In this document: piece by piece, positions 8,327 through 16,867 of the stretch | Layout of the letters: each line of letters starts with the position of its first letter | Position numbering within the stretch: position 1 is the first letter of the stretch | Origin: Subtercola boreus | GTDB lineage: Bacteria > Actinomycetota > Actinomycetes > Actinomycetales > Microbacteriaceae | Assembly: GCF_003399645.1 (NCBI RefSeq) | Contig: NZ_NBXD01000025.1 | Coordinates: 1 to 64,000, forward strand | Direction: 5' to 3' | DNA: 64,000 bases | Notes under the pieces: generated by a model | Database searches by the model: none | What the model saw: only the letters and a program-made list of their open reading frames with translations | What the model was told of the DNA's origin: nothing | Position numbers and translations under genes: made by a program

Positions 8327-9264
8327 GCGGAGTGGCCGCGCCGACTCTGCCGACCGGCGCCCAGTACGTGATCAGCGGTACGACCTCCTTCGGGCACGCC
8401 GTCGTCACCGTCACCGAGGTCGCCGCATCCCTCCGCTCGTTCACCGTCGACGGGCTCGACATCGTGCAGCGCTACCCGCTCGACGAACCGCCTTCCCGCG
8501 GGGCCGGTATCGTCATGGCTCCGTGGCCGAACCGTGTCGACGGCGGAAAGTGGACGTACGATGGCGAAGAGCAGCAGCTCGACATCACCGACACCGAGTT
8601 CACCAATGCGTCGCACGGGCTGCTCAAGAACACCGCCTACCGCCTGGTTGCGCACAGCGAGACGTCGATCACCCTGGGCGCGACCATCTTCGCGCATCCC
8701 GGCTACCCCTTCGTCGTCGACAGCCTGGTGACGTACACGCTCGGCGACGGCGGGCTCGACGTGCGCCATACCTTCACGAACCTGGGCACCTCGCGGGCCC
8801 CGGTCGCCGTCGGTTCGCACGCGTACTACAGGCTCGAGGGTGTCGCGACGGGTGATCTCCTGCTGAGCTGCTCGGCCGATACGGTCTACGAGAACGATTC
8901 GCGCAAGCTGCCGCTGCACACCCGAGCGGTGAGTGGGCAGTTCGACCTGCGCGAGGGGCGCCGCGTGGCTGACGTCGAACTCGACGACTGCTTCACCGAC
9001 CAGACGCTCGTCGGAGGGCGGTACGTGACGACGCTGACTGCTCCGGATGATCGTTCCGTCAGTGTCTGGGGCGATCAATCGTTCGGGCACTTGGTGATCT
9101 GCACCACCGATGTCTTTCTCGACGACTCCCGCCGGCTGGTGGACGCCATCGCGATCGAGCCCCAGACGTCGGCCGTGAATGCCCTCAACAACGGCATCGG
9201 TCTCACCTGGCTGCAGCCCGGTGAGACGTGGGCGGCGAGCTGGGGCGTGACCGCTTCGCTGTAG
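8323..9264 (+). CDS. Aldose 1-epimerase (mutarotase) family protein
   Basis: A 313-residue GalM-like protein that interconverts alpha and beta anomers of a free sugar. The GIVMAPWPNRVDGGKW segment, ASHGLLKN and the late AIEPQTSAVNALNNG segment with a conserved Glu match the family. It starts with GTG overlapping the kinase stop (GTGA) and is the last gene of the sugar operon. It implies that the imported substrate is a free, mutarotating sugar. Confidence 0.87.
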   Translation: MSGVAAPTLPTGAQYVISGTTSFGHAVVTVTEVAASLRSFTVDGLDIVQRYPLDEPPSRGAGIVMAPWPNRVDGGKWTYDGEEQQLDITDTEFTNASHGLLKNTAYRLVAHSETSITLGATIFAHPGYPFVVDSLVTYTLGDGGLDVRHTFTNLGTSRAPVAVGSHAYYRLEGVATGDLLLSCSADTVYENDSRKLPLHTRAVSGQFDLREGRRVADVELDDCFTDQTLVGGRYVTTLTAPDDRSVSVWGDQSFGHLVICTTDVFLDDSRRLVDAIAIEPQTSAVNALNNGIGLTWLQPGETWAASWGVTASL

Positions 9265-9270
9265 CGAAGC
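9253..9270. terminator. Hairpin at the end of the sugar operon
   Basis: GCTTCGC (9253-9259) and GCGAAGC (9264-9270) form a 7-bp stem with a TGTA loop that includes the stop codon of the epimerase gene. It sits between convergent genes (the next minus-strand gene ends at 9284). Confidence 0.5.
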
Positions 9271-9283
9271 CCGCCGAACGCCG

Positions 9284-10651
9284 CTAGGCCGGCTGCAGCA
9301 CCGCCCACCCGTGCGGCGGGACGGTGACTGTCGTGCCGCTCTGCGCGGCCGCGCCGGCCACCACCGCCCAACGCCCGTCGAGGGCCTGCCTGTACTCCGA
9401 GTCGGCCAGGTTCAGCAGCACGACCAGGCGCCCGACGCCCTCCCGCGCCGCAACCTCGTAGGCGAAGAACTCATTCGTGAGGGCGAGCCCCGTCGTGCGG
9501 GCCGAGTGCAGCCACACGTGTCTGCGCCGCAGCCCGATGAGGCTCTGGTGGAGGTGGTAGACCGTCCAGCCCTCCGGCGCGAGTGTCGACGGGCCGCCCT
9601 TCCCGAACTCGGGCCGAACGACGTCGTCGCCCCCCGCTCGTTCCTCCTTGACACCGGTGAAGCCCTGCTCGTCCCCGTAGTAGAGGGTCGGGGTGCCGGC
9701 CACGGTCATCAGCACGACCAGCGCGTGCTCACGGTGCCGCTCATCGCCGATCGTGCTGGCGAGGCGGGTCACGTCGTGGTTGCCGACGAACGTGACCGGC
9801 ACGAAGTGCTGCACGAAGCTGTCGTGCCGGTCGAGCGCCGCGCTCAGCTCGAAGAAGTTCGCGTCGGAGATCGAGCTCCAGACCGCCTTCCACAGCTCGT
9901 ACTGGGTCACGGAATCAAGGGTCGACTCCGCCACGATCGCGGGGTAGTCGCCGTGGATCACCTCTCCGAAGAGAAAGGCCTCCGGATGCCCGTTCCGAAC
10001 GCGCGGCAGCACGGTGGCCCAGAACGCCGGGGGCACTGCGTAGGCCGCGTCGAGGCGCCAGCCGTCTGCGCCGCGGTCGAGCCAGTACGACATGACCCCG
10101 GCGACGAAGTCGGCGACCCTCGGCTCATCGTGGTCGAGCAGCACGAGGGCATCGTGCCCCTCGAAATTCTCGAACCGCTGTTCGCCTGGGTCGGCGGCCT
10201 CACCGATGGCCCGGAACCAGCCGAACTCCGGCGCGGACCGCCCCTCCTCCAGAGCGCGTTGGAACGGGGCGAAGCTCCGCCCCACGTGGTTGAAGACGCC
10301 GTCGAGCACGACGCGGAGGCCGCGCGCATGGGCTTCGGTGACGAGCCGGTCGAACACGTCGGGTGAGTCACCGAGCCGCGGATCGATGCGACAGAAGTCC
10401 GTCGTGTCGTACCCGTGCGTCTCCGAGGCGAAGATCGGGCCGAGCAGCAGCCCCGAGACGCCCAGTTCGACGGCATAGTCCAGCCAGACGATGAGTCGCT
10501 CCAGGGAGTGCACCGACGGATCGTGCCGCTGGGCTTCGGATGAGACCGGTGCCCCCACGAAACCGAGGGGGTAGACCTGCCACCAGATGGCGTGGGCCAC
10601 CCAGTCGGGCGCAGCGGGCCTCCCGCTCTGCCCGGCGGAACTCCCGCTCAC
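9284..10651 (-). CDS. GH13 alpha-amylase family glycosidase
   Basis: A 455-residue GH13 (alpha-amylase fold) enzyme without a signal peptide, so intracellular. Conserved regions are DGVFNHVG (region I), DGWRLDAAY with nucleophile Asp201 (region II), FLFGEV with acid/base Glu230 (region III) and FVGNHD with Asp293 (region IV). The short C-terminal beta domain is present. It resembles maltogenic amylase or cyclomaltodextrinase-like and sucrose-type GH13 proteins. It starts with GTG overlapping the upstream oxidoreductase stop by 4 bp. Confidence 0.88.
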   Translation of the reverse strand: MSGSSAGQSGRPAAPDWVAHAIWWQVYPLGFVGAPVSSEAQRHDPSVHSLERLIVWLDYAVELGVSGLLLGPIFASETHGYDTTDFCRIDPRLGDSPDVFDRLVTEAHARGLRVVLDGVFNHVGRSFAPFQRALEEGRSAPEFGWFRAIGEAADPGEQRFENFEGHDALVLLDHDEPRVADFVAGVMSYWLDRGADGWRLDAAYAVPPAFWATVLPRVRNGHPEAFLFGEVIHGDYPAIVAESTLDSVTQYELWKAVWSSISDANFFELSAALDRHDSFVQHFVPVTFVGNHDVTRLASTIGDERHREHALVVLMTVAGTPTLYYGDEQGFTGVKEERAGGDDVVRPEFGKGGPSTLAPEGWTVYHLHQSLIGLRRRHVWLHSARTTGLALTNEFFAYEVAAREGVGRLVVLLNLADSEYRQALDGRWAVVAGAAAQSGTTVTVPPHGWAVLQPA

Positions 10652-11673
10652 AGCGCCGCCACGTCGATCCGTACCTTGCCGACAGCGCCATCCTCGACCG
10701 CACGGTGGGCCGCGGCGGTGTCGGTGAGCGCGAAGCGCACGAGCGGCAGTCCGTGCCCCTCGCCGACCTCGAGCGCGCCCGCTGCCGCCGCTGCGCTGAC
10801 CGCGGCGATGGCGTTGCTCTTCTCCGCCTCGCTCGTCGTGTAGGTGAGCACGAACTGGAAGCGGATGTTCTTGGTCATGCTCGCGCGCGCGGGCACCGGT
10901 ATGCCGTCGGGTTCGCCCGACACGTAGATCGCGATGGTTCCCCCGCGTGCGACGACGGCGACGTCGTCGTCGATGTTCTCGAGCGGGTTCACGTCGACGA
11001 CGGTCTCGACACCGCCCGGTGCGATGTCGTTCACCCGGGCGACCACATCTTCGCTGCGGTAGTCGATCACGTGGTGGGCTCCTGCCGCCGCCGCGAGCGC
11101 AGCCTTCGCCGGGCTGCTCACGGTCGTGATGACGGTGGCGCCCGCCCAGGCGGCGAGCTGGATCGCGGCGTGGCCGACTGCTCCCGCTCCCCCGGTGACG
11201 AGAACCGTCGTTCCCGCCAGCGACCCCGGCGACAGGCGTGCGGGGCCGGCGTCACGCGCGGTGAGGGCGCGGTGCGCGGTCAGGGCGGGAATGCCCAGTG
11301 ACGCACCCACGTCGAACGAGACACCGTCGGGCAGCGGGTTCACGAGATGGTCGGGCAGCACGGTGTACTCGGCCGCGGTGCCGGTCGGGCGCTGGAAGGC
11401 CGTGTCACGCACCCAGACCCGGTCGCCCACAGCGAAGCGGGTGACGCCCAGCCCGATCTCATCGACGATGCCGGCACCGTCCTGGTTCGGTACCTGTTCC
11501 ACGTCGAGCTCCCGCCCGTCACCGGACCCGGCCCGTGACTTCCAGTCCGTCGGGTTCACCCCCGAGACGGCGATCCGAACCCGCACCTCGCCCGCCTCGA
11601 CGCTTGGAACCTCACGGTCCACCAGCTGCAACACCTCGGGCCCGCCCGTGCGGGAGTAAACAACGGCTTTCAT
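10648..11673 (-). CDS. NADPH:quinone reductase-like zinc-independent MDR oxidoreductase
   Basis: A 341-residue medium-chain dehydrogenase/reductase of the quinone oxidoreductase group (MKAVVYSRTGGPEVLQL opening, GVNPTDWKSR, nucleotide-binding VTGGAGAVGHAAIQLA). No structural zinc Cys cluster is visible. Start chosen at ATG 11673, where the family N terminus begins, instead of an 11-residue longer form. It shares a 4-bp overlap with the GH13 gene; the functional link is not obvious. Confidence 0.87.
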   Translation of the reverse strand: MKAVVYSRTGGPEVLQLVDREVPSVEAGEVRVRIAVSGVNPTDWKSRAGSGDGRELDVEQVPNQDGAGIVDEIGLGVTRFAVGDRVWVRDTAFQRPTGTAAEYTVLPDHLVNPLPDGVSFDVGASLGIPALTAHRALTARDAGPARLSPGSLAGTTVLVTGGAGAVGHAAIQLAAWAGATVITTVSSPAKAALAAAAGAHHVIDYRSEDVVARVNDIAPGGVETVVDVNPLENIDDDVAVVARGGTIAIYVSGEPDGIPVPARASMTKNIRFQFVLTYTTSEAEKSNAIAAVSAAAAAGALEVGEGHGLPLVRFALTDTAAAHRAVEDGAVGKVRIDVAAL

Positions 11674-11715
11674 GGCCTGCCTTTCGTTCTGCCTCCAGCC
11701 TGCCACGCGTGGCTG

Positions 11716-12594
11716 CTAGCGCTTGCCGCCGAACTTGCGCCGCCGGGCCTGGGCGGCATTCGCCGCGTCGGACTGTTTCTTCTTACGAACGACCTGGCCG
11801 GCAGCGGGCTTCTTCACACCGGCACGTCTGGCGGCGGCCTCCTCGGCCTCGAGCGCCGCCCTGGCCTTGGCCTTCGCCTTGGCGACCGGTCCGATCTTCT
11901 TGGCCCGGGCATCCGGAGCAGCCTGCTCTTCGAGTGCAGCCGCGGCCCGCGAGCTCGACGCCGACCGGCCCCGCACGATTCCGACGAACTCCTCGATGAG
12001 CGGGGTCGTCTGCTCGGCGACCCAGACCAGCGCCACCTGCGTCTCGGCGACATCGGTCACGGGCCGGTAGACGGTGTCTTTGCGACTGTTCAGGCGCGCG
12101 ATCGCCTGCGGCAGGATGACGATGCCGACCCCGGCGGCGACCTGTTCCACGGCGTCTTCCATGCTCCGGATGCCCACCAGCGCCCGACGCGTGCCCGACG
12201 CGATCTCGATCGCCACGTCGCGCCACTCCGGCACCAGATCGGGTTCCTGCAGGAGGTGTTCGTCGGCCAGGTCGGCGACGGTGACGGATTCGACGGCCGA
12301 AGCAGGATGGTCTCTGGGCACCACGACGACCTGCACCTCGGAGTACAGCGCGATCACACTCAGCCCCGCCTGGTCGACGGGCAGCCGCACGAAGCTGACA
12401 TCGGCGGTGCCGTCGAGTACTGACGCGACCTGCTGGGCGGGCTCGACCGGGAAGACGTTCAATCCGACGGCGGGCTGGCGCTCGGCCCACAGCCGCGTCC
12501 ACTTCGTGACGGTGACACCGGTGGCGAACGCGATGGAGAAGGGCCGGATGCCGGGCGTGGCCTGCGTGGCCGGCGTGGCCTGCTCGTCGCCCAT
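11716..12594 (-). CDS. LysR substrate-binding-domain protein lacking the HTH, with basic tail
   Basis: A 292-residue protein. Residues about 15-195 match the effector-binding half of LysR regulators, but there is no N-terminal winged helix; it begins with a short Ala/Thr/Pro leader and then IRPFSIAFATG. Residues about 205-292 form a Lys/Arg/Ala-rich tail (AKAKAKARAALEAEE, then RKKKQ and RRRKFGGKR) that could bind nucleic acid. It shares the motif HLLQxPDxVPEWR with the protein at 33975. It is divergent from, and 53 bp away from, a DUF5997 gene, an arrangement I recall from other actinobacteria. Function is unknown. Confidence 0.8.
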   Translation of the reverse strand: MGDEQATPATQATPGIRPFSIAFATGVTVTKWTRLWAERQPAVGLNVFPVEPAQQVASVLDGTADVSFVRLPVDQAGLSVIALYSEVQVVVVPRDHPASAVESVTVADLADEHLLQEPDLVPEWRDVAIEIASGTRRALVGIRSMEDAVEQVAAGVGIVILPQAIARLNSRKDTVYRPVTDVAETQVALVWVAEQTTPLIEEFVGIVRGRSASSSRAAAALEEQAAPDARAKKIGPVAKAKAKARAALEAEEAAARRAGVKKPAAGQVVRKKKQSDAANAAQARRRKFGGKR

Positions 12595-12635
12595 CGTCTC
12601 GCCCCGATCATCCGCCTGCTGTAGAGGTGTCAGGA

Positions 12636-12647
12636 TACGCTGGCCTG
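12636..12647 (+). promoter_or_regulatory. Leaderless promoter of the DUF5997 gene
   Basis: TACGCT at 12636-12641 is followed by six bases and the ATG at 12648. No Shine-Dalgarno is present. Confidence 0.45.
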
Positions 12648-13094
12648 ATGACGCCCGCGAAATCCCCCCAGACCATGAAGCCCGCCACCGCCGCGAAGAA
12701 GCTGGGCATCTACCTGCCCGCCGCGCCGGCCGCGTTTCAGGAGGGTGACCTGACGCGAACCGATTTCAACGCACTGCAGGAGTCTCCCCCGGAGTGGCTG
12801 GTGGAGCTGCGACTGAACGGGCCGTTCCCCCGGCAGGAGGTCGCCAGGAAGCTCGGCGTCTCGATCTCCGGGCTCACCCGGGCGGGCGTCGACGACGCGT
12901 TCACCACGCCAGAGATCAAGGCCCTGCTCGAGGCGCCGCCGGAGTGGCTGGTGCTCGAACGTGCCCGCCAGGCCGGCGTGATGGAGGAGAACGCCCGCGT
13001 CAAGACCGAGCGCGCCGAGAAGACTGCCCAGCGCGAGCGCGCCGAGCGTCACGCCCGTACGAACCCCAACTCGATCGCGCCCAAGCCCCGCTGA
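12648..13094 (+). CDS. DUF5997 family protein
   Basis: A 148-residue cytoplasmic protein beginning TPAKSPQTMKPATAAKKLGIYLPA, which I recognise as the DUF5997 type. It holds two similar modules, each ending in a PPEWLVxxR segment (residues about 41-53 and 94-105), flanking a short helix-turn-helix-like stretch (RQEVARKLGVSISGLTRAG), then a charged helical tail. The start is set by the promoter spacing. Function is unknown; the divergent LysR-domain protein is its likely partner. Confidence 0.75.
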   Translation: MTPAKSPQTMKPATAAKKLGIYLPAAPAAFQEGDLTRTDFNALQESPPEWLVELRLNGPFPRQEVARKLGVSISGLTRAGVDDAFTTPEIKALLEAPPEWLVLERARQAGVMEENARVKTERAEKTAQRERAERHARTNPNSIAPKPR

Positions 13095-13100
13095 TCCGCC

Positions 13101-13185
13101 CGGGCGGGCGGGATGACCGGGCGGGCGGGATGACCGGGCGGGCCGGATGACCGGGCGGGCCGGATGACCGGGCGGGCCGGATGCC
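13101..13185. repeat. Five tandem copies of a 17-bp repeat
   Basis: Units of the form CGGGCGGGCSGGATGAC run from 13101 to 13185, beginning six bases after the DUF5997 stop. Copies 1-2 carry G and copies 3-5 carry C at position 10; the last ends in GCC. It fills the gap before the VIT1 gene. Confidence 0.95.
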
Positions 13186-13194
13186 CGGCTCCAC

Positions 13195-13206
13195 GATAAT
13201 GGGAGC
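13195..13206 (+). promoter_or_regulatory. Leaderless promoter of the ferritin-like/VIT1 gene
   Basis: GATAAT at 13195-13200 followed by six bases (GGGAGC) and the ATG at 13207. Confidence 0.45.
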
Positions 13207-14373
13207 ATGAGCCCGATCTCCGAGCCGACGACCACAGCCCCTGCCACCGCTCCTTCACCCGCAGACATCCGGCGCTGGCGTCAGTACCTGTCCGACGAAC
13301 GTGCCGAAGCGGCCGTCTACCGCGACCTGGCCGAACGTCGCACCGGCGAGGAACGCGCCATCCTGCTCGCCCTGGCCGAGGCCGAGGTGCGGCACGAGGC
13401 GCACTGGCGCCAGCTGCTCGGCGACCACGTCGGCAGCACGCACCGCGGCGACATCCGCACCCGCATCCTGGGTTTTCTCGCCCGACGTTTCGGGTCGGTG
13501 TTCGTGCTCGCGCTCGCGCAGCGCGCAGAGACGCGATCTCCCTACTCGCACGACTCGGATGCGACGGCGGCGATGGCGGCCGACGAACAGGTGCACGCGG
13601 AGGTGGTTCGCGGGCTCGCCGCCCGCGGGCGCAACCGGCTCTCGGGCACGTTCCGCGCGGCGGTCTTCGGGGCGAACGACGGGCTCGTGTCGAACCTCGC
13701 CCTCGTGATCGGCATCTCGGCGAGCGGCGTGCCGAATGCGGTGGTGCTCGTGACAGGGCTCGCCGGGTTGCTCGCGGGTGCCCTCTCGATGGGAGCGGGC
13801 GAGTACGTGTCGGTGCGGTCGCAGCGCGAGCTGCTCGAGGCGACGACCCCGAACCCCGATGCGACGAGCGCCGTACCGCACCTCGACGTCGATGCGAACG
13901 AACTCGCGCTCGTCTATCGGGCACGAGGGATGACCGAGGAGGAGGCCGGGACGCACGCCCGCGACGTGCTGCGTGGGCACGCGGTCATGACGGGCGCGAT
14001 CGACCTGTCGACGGTCGATGCGTCGGCAGCCGGCACCGGGGCTGCAAGCATCGCCGACCCTGCAGCGAACGAGGAGGTCGACGAGCACGAGGCCGTCGGA
14101 ACCGGCCTCAGCGCCGCCATCTCGAGCTTCTGCTTCTTCGCATCCGGGGCCGTGATCCCGGTGCTGCCCTACCTCTTCGGGCTGCAGGGCCTCCCGGCGC
14201 TCATCGTCGCAGCGGTGCTCGTGGGAATCGCTCTGCTCGGTACGGGTGGGGTCGTGGGCATCCTGTCGGGCGGACCGCCCCTGAAGCGCGCCCTCCGCCA
14301 GCTCGCGATCGGTTACGGCGCGGCAGCGGTGACCTACCTTCTCGGCCTGCTGTTCGGAACCGCCGGGCTCTAG
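13207..14373 (+). CDS. Ferritin-like domain / VIT1-CCC1 fusion (MbfA-like metal exporter)
   Basis: A 388-residue fusion. Residues about 20-145 form a rubrerythrin/ferritin-like four-helix domain with several EXXH-type positions (EAEVRHEAHW, DEQVHAEV); residues about 150-388 are a CCC1/VIT1 transporter domain (FGANDGLVSNLALVIG and SMGAGEYVSVRSQ motifs, about five membrane segments). The family moves Fe2+ or Mn2+, with the ferritin-like domain sensing or delivering iron. In alphaproteobacteria MbfA exports iron under peroxide stress. The 3' end overlaps the convergent FBP-domain gene by 4 bp. Confidence 0.87.
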   Translation: MSPISEPTTTAPATAPSPADIRRWRQYLSDERAEAAVYRDLAERRTGEERAILLALAEAEVRHEAHWRQLLGDHVGSTHRGDIRTRILGFLARRFGSVFVLALAQRAETRSPYSHDSDATAAMAADEQVHAEVVRGLAARGRNRLSGTFRAAVFGANDGLVSNLALVIGISASGVPNAVVLVTGLAGLLAGALSMGAGEYVSVRSQRELLEATTPNPDATSAVPHLDVDANELALVYRARGMTEEEAGTHARDVLRGHAVMTGAIDLSTVDASAAGTGAASIADPAANEEVDEHEAVGTGLSAAISSFCFFASGAVIPVLPYLFGLQGLPALIVAAVLVGIALLGTGGVVGILSGGPPLKRALRQLAIGYGAAAVTYLLGLLFGTAGL

Positions 14374-14870
14374 TCGAGCGGGCGCATCACATCGCCGATG
14401 AAGCCGCTCACCCGCGACTCGAGCCCCTCGACCTTCTTCTTGAGAACGCTCTGCGGGTCGGAGTAGTACGACGCCTGCGGAACCTCGACGCGGATGTTCG
14501 TCGAGCACCCCAGGTTGGCGCAGATGTAGGTGCCGACGGTGTTGCCGTTCAGCCCCGCCTCACCGGAACGCTTGGCACTGAAGAGCGAGACGCCGTGCTC
14601 GGTGTGGGTCGCGCGGCAGAGCTGGCACATCATCATGCGCTGCCTCGAGAGCGGCCCGTCGGACTCCCGCACGATGATGCCCACCGGTTCGTCGCCGTTC
14701 CAGCGGATGATGTAACCGAGGTGGGGCGAGTGCGAGTCACGCCAGCCGAGGTAGTCGAGGTTCTCCCACTCGAGTTCCACGAAATTCGACGGCAGCACCA
14801 TGTTCGCCACCTCTGCTGCCGAACCGTTGACGATCGAATGCCGAACCTGCATCCCGGTCATCCTCTTCAC
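14370..14870 (-). CDS. FBP-domain (EF-G-binding-like, zinc-finger) protein
   Basis: A 166-residue protein resembling the C-terminal treble-clef domain of the fusidic-acid-resistance FusB/FBP family. It has a four-Cys zinc site: CQLC near residue 78 and CANLGC near residue 117. A role at the ribosome or elongation factor G is possible by family, but untested. A GTG start at 14870 overlaps the NhaA fusion stop (GTGA), indicating translational coupling; ATG 14861 is an alternative. Confidence 0.78.
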   Translation of the reverse strand: MKRMTGMQVRHSIVNGSAAEVANMVLPSNFVELEWENLDYLGWRDSHSPHLGYIIRWNGDEPVGIIVRESDGPLSRQRMMMCQLCRATHTEHGVSLFSAKRSGEAGLNGNTVGTYICANLGCSTNIRVEVPQASYYSDPQSVLKKKVEGLESRVSGFIGDVMRPLD

Positions 14871-16762
14871 GCGCGCTCCTCGCTGTGGCCTGGCATCAAG
14901 CCTAAGCCAGCATCCAGTGCCCTGATGAGCGCCGGAGCGTCGTAGGGCCCCACGTGCCGCTTGCCGCCGATGAAGAACGTCGGGGTCGAGTGGACGTCCA
15001 TCAGCTCGGCGTCGATCGCGTCGTCGCGCACCCGGTTCACCACCTCGCTCGAGCGCATGTCCTCCTCGAAGCGGTCGAGGTCGAGGTCGAGCGATGCCGC
15101 GTAGCCGAGCAGGTCGTCGAGCTCGAGGTCGTTCTGGTGAGCGAACATCAGCGGCGCCAGCTCGAAGAACCGGCCCTGGGCCGCGGCCGCCTCGCTCGCC
15201 CGGGCGGCGAGAAGCGCGTGTGGATGCACGCGAGTGAGTGGCAGGTGACGCCAGACATACTGCAACTGGTCGCCGAAGTGCGCTCGTACCTCATCGATCG
15301 AACCGGTGGCGCGACTGCAGAAGGGGCACTCGAAGTCGCCGTACTCGACCAGCGTCAGGGGGGCATCCACGGGGCCCCTGATGTGGTCGCGCTGCGGGTC
15401 GATGGGCCGGGCGAGCACGAGACTCATGCGTGACGGCGGCTGCACTCTGTCGACGATGCGGAAGATCGCCGAGCCCAGTGCGAACGCGATCACTGAAGCG
15501 GCCAGAACGCCGACGCGGGCCTCATCCTGCAGCACGGGATCGTCGATCGCGAGGTCGATGATGAACAGCGAGATCGTGAACCCGATCCCCGAGAGCGCGG
15601 CGCCGCCGGCGACCCGCCCGAGGGTGAGCCCGGGGGCCAGAACGCCGACCCTCAGCATCCTGATCAGCGCGGTCATGCCGGTGATTCCGACCAGTTTGCC
15701 GATGACGAGCCCCGCGACGACACCCCAGGTGAGCGGAGAGGCCACGGCCGCCGCCAGGGTGTCAGCGCTGAGGTGCACGCCGGCGTTGGCCAGCGCGAAG
15801 ACCGGCAGGATGAGGAAGCTCGTGTACGGCGTGTAGAGCGTGTGCAGTCGATCGTTGACCGAGACGGAGTTCAGCAGACCGCGCACCGCAGCCTGCGCGT
15901 AGACCGGGTTCGGCGACTGGCGGAAGGCGCGGCTGAGTTCGGCTGCGCGTTCCACCTCCCTGCGCCGCGGCGCGTAGACGGGGATGAGCAGGGCGATCGC
16001 GACGCCACCGAGCGTGGGCTGCACGCCCGAGGCGAGCAGCGCGACCCAGACGATCACCGAGAACACGACGTAGAGCGGACCCTGGGCGACGGTCACGAAA
16101 CGCAGCGCCCAGATCACCGCGAGGGCCAGCGCTGCGACCACCAGCGGCAGAATGTGCACCTTGTCGGTGTAGAAGACGGCGATGACGGCCAGTGCCCCGA
16201 TGTCGTCGACGACGGCCAGCGCGAGCAGAAAGGTGCGCAGGTGGCCCGGCAGCCGCGGGCCGACGATCGCGAGCGCCCCCAGGAGAAAAGCGGTGTCGCT
16301 CGAGATGACCACGCCCCACGCACGACTCGTCTCGCCCGTGTGGTTGATGAGCAGGAAGATCACGGCGGGGATCGCGAGCCCGGCGACGGCGGCGGCGACC
16401 GGTACGACGGCCCGCGACCAGACGCTCAGCTCGCCGAGGGCGAATTCCCGCTTCACCTCGAGTCCCACCACGAAGAAGAACAGGGTCATCAGACCCTCGT
16501 TGACCAGGGAGCGCAGGTCGAGCTCGAGCGTGTTGGTGCCGATCTGCAACGACACCGTCGAGTGCCAGAAATCGTCGTACGAATGGCCTAGCGGGATGTT
16601 CGCCCACACCAGCGCGACGACGGTGGCGACGAGCAGCAGGGCTGCAGCGGTCTTCTCGCTGTCGGAGAACCCGCGCCGGTGGTGCAGGATGGCGCGCAGC
16701 CGGGGGAACCGGGGGGCGCTGTCGCCTTCGGATACGTCTGGATCGGGGTGGGCCAGCTGCAT
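14867..16762 (-). CDS. nhaA: NhaA Na+/H+ antiporter fused to a thioredoxin/DsbA-like domain
   Basis: A 631-residue fusion. Residues about 30-415 are NhaA with the paired-aspartate helix ([17 protein letters not shown]) and [13 protein letters not shown]. Residues about 430-631 are a DsbA-like thioredoxin fold with an active-site ECPFC motif and the cis-Pro segment [10 protein letters not shown]. Start chosen at ATG 16762 because a longer reading frame runs back through the divergent LacI gene. It exports sodium in exchange for protons; the topology of the redox domain (cytoplasm or outside) is undetermined. A 105-bp gap separates it from the divergent LacI gene. Confidence 0.9.
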   Translation of the reverse strand: MQLAHPDPDVSEGDSAPRFPRLRAILHHRRGFSDSEKTAAALLLVATVVALVWANIPLGHSYDDFWHSTVSLQIGTNTLELDLRSLVNEGLMTLFFFVVGLEVKREFALGELSVWSRAVVPVAAAVAGLAIPAVIFLLINHTGETSRAWGVVISSDTAFLLGALAIVGPRLPGHLRTFLLALAVVDDIGALAVIAVFYTDKVHILPLVVAALALAVIWALRFVTVAQGPLYVVFSVIVWVALLASGVQPTLGGVAIALLIPVYAPRRREVERAAELSRAFRQSPNPVYAQAAVRGLLNSVSVNDRLHTLYTPYTSFLILPVFALANAGVHLSADTLAAAVASPLTWGVVAGLVIGKLVGITGMTALIRMLRVGVLAPGLTLGRVAGGAALSGIGFTISLFIIDLAIDDPVLQDEARVGVLAASVIAFALGSAIFRIVDRVQPPSRMSLVLARPIDPQRDHIRGPVDAPLTLVEYGDFECPFCSRATGSIDEVRAHFGDQLQYVWRHLPLTRVHPHALLAARASEAAAAQGRFFELAPLMFAHQNDLELDDLLGYAASLDLDLDRFEEDMRSSEVVNRVRDDAIDAELMDVHSTPTFFIGGKRHVGPYDAPALIRALDAGLGLMPGHSEERA

Positions 16763-16822
16763 CCGCCCAGTCTGGCAGCATCCGCCCGCCCGCGGCGCGG
16801 AGGCGTGCGCGGGGCGCAGGTG

Positions 16823-16837
16823 GCAAGCGTTTACACT
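16823..16837 (+). promoter_or_regulatory. LacI-type operator over a -10 element
   Basis: GGCAAGCGTTTACA at 16822-16835 matches the LacI/cre-type consensus at most positions (AA-CG-TT core), and overlaps a -10 TACACT (16832-16837). It lies 31 bp before the LacI start, consistent with autoregulation. Confidence 0.55.
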
Positions 16838-16867
16838 GGTGACACGTTCGAGGTGGAAGGTACCGCA

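Noticed and set aside
13101-13185. CRISPR-like array
   Set aside because: The 17-bp units are adjacent without spacers, so it is a simple tandem repeat; the same holds for 18664-18714 and 54635-54746.
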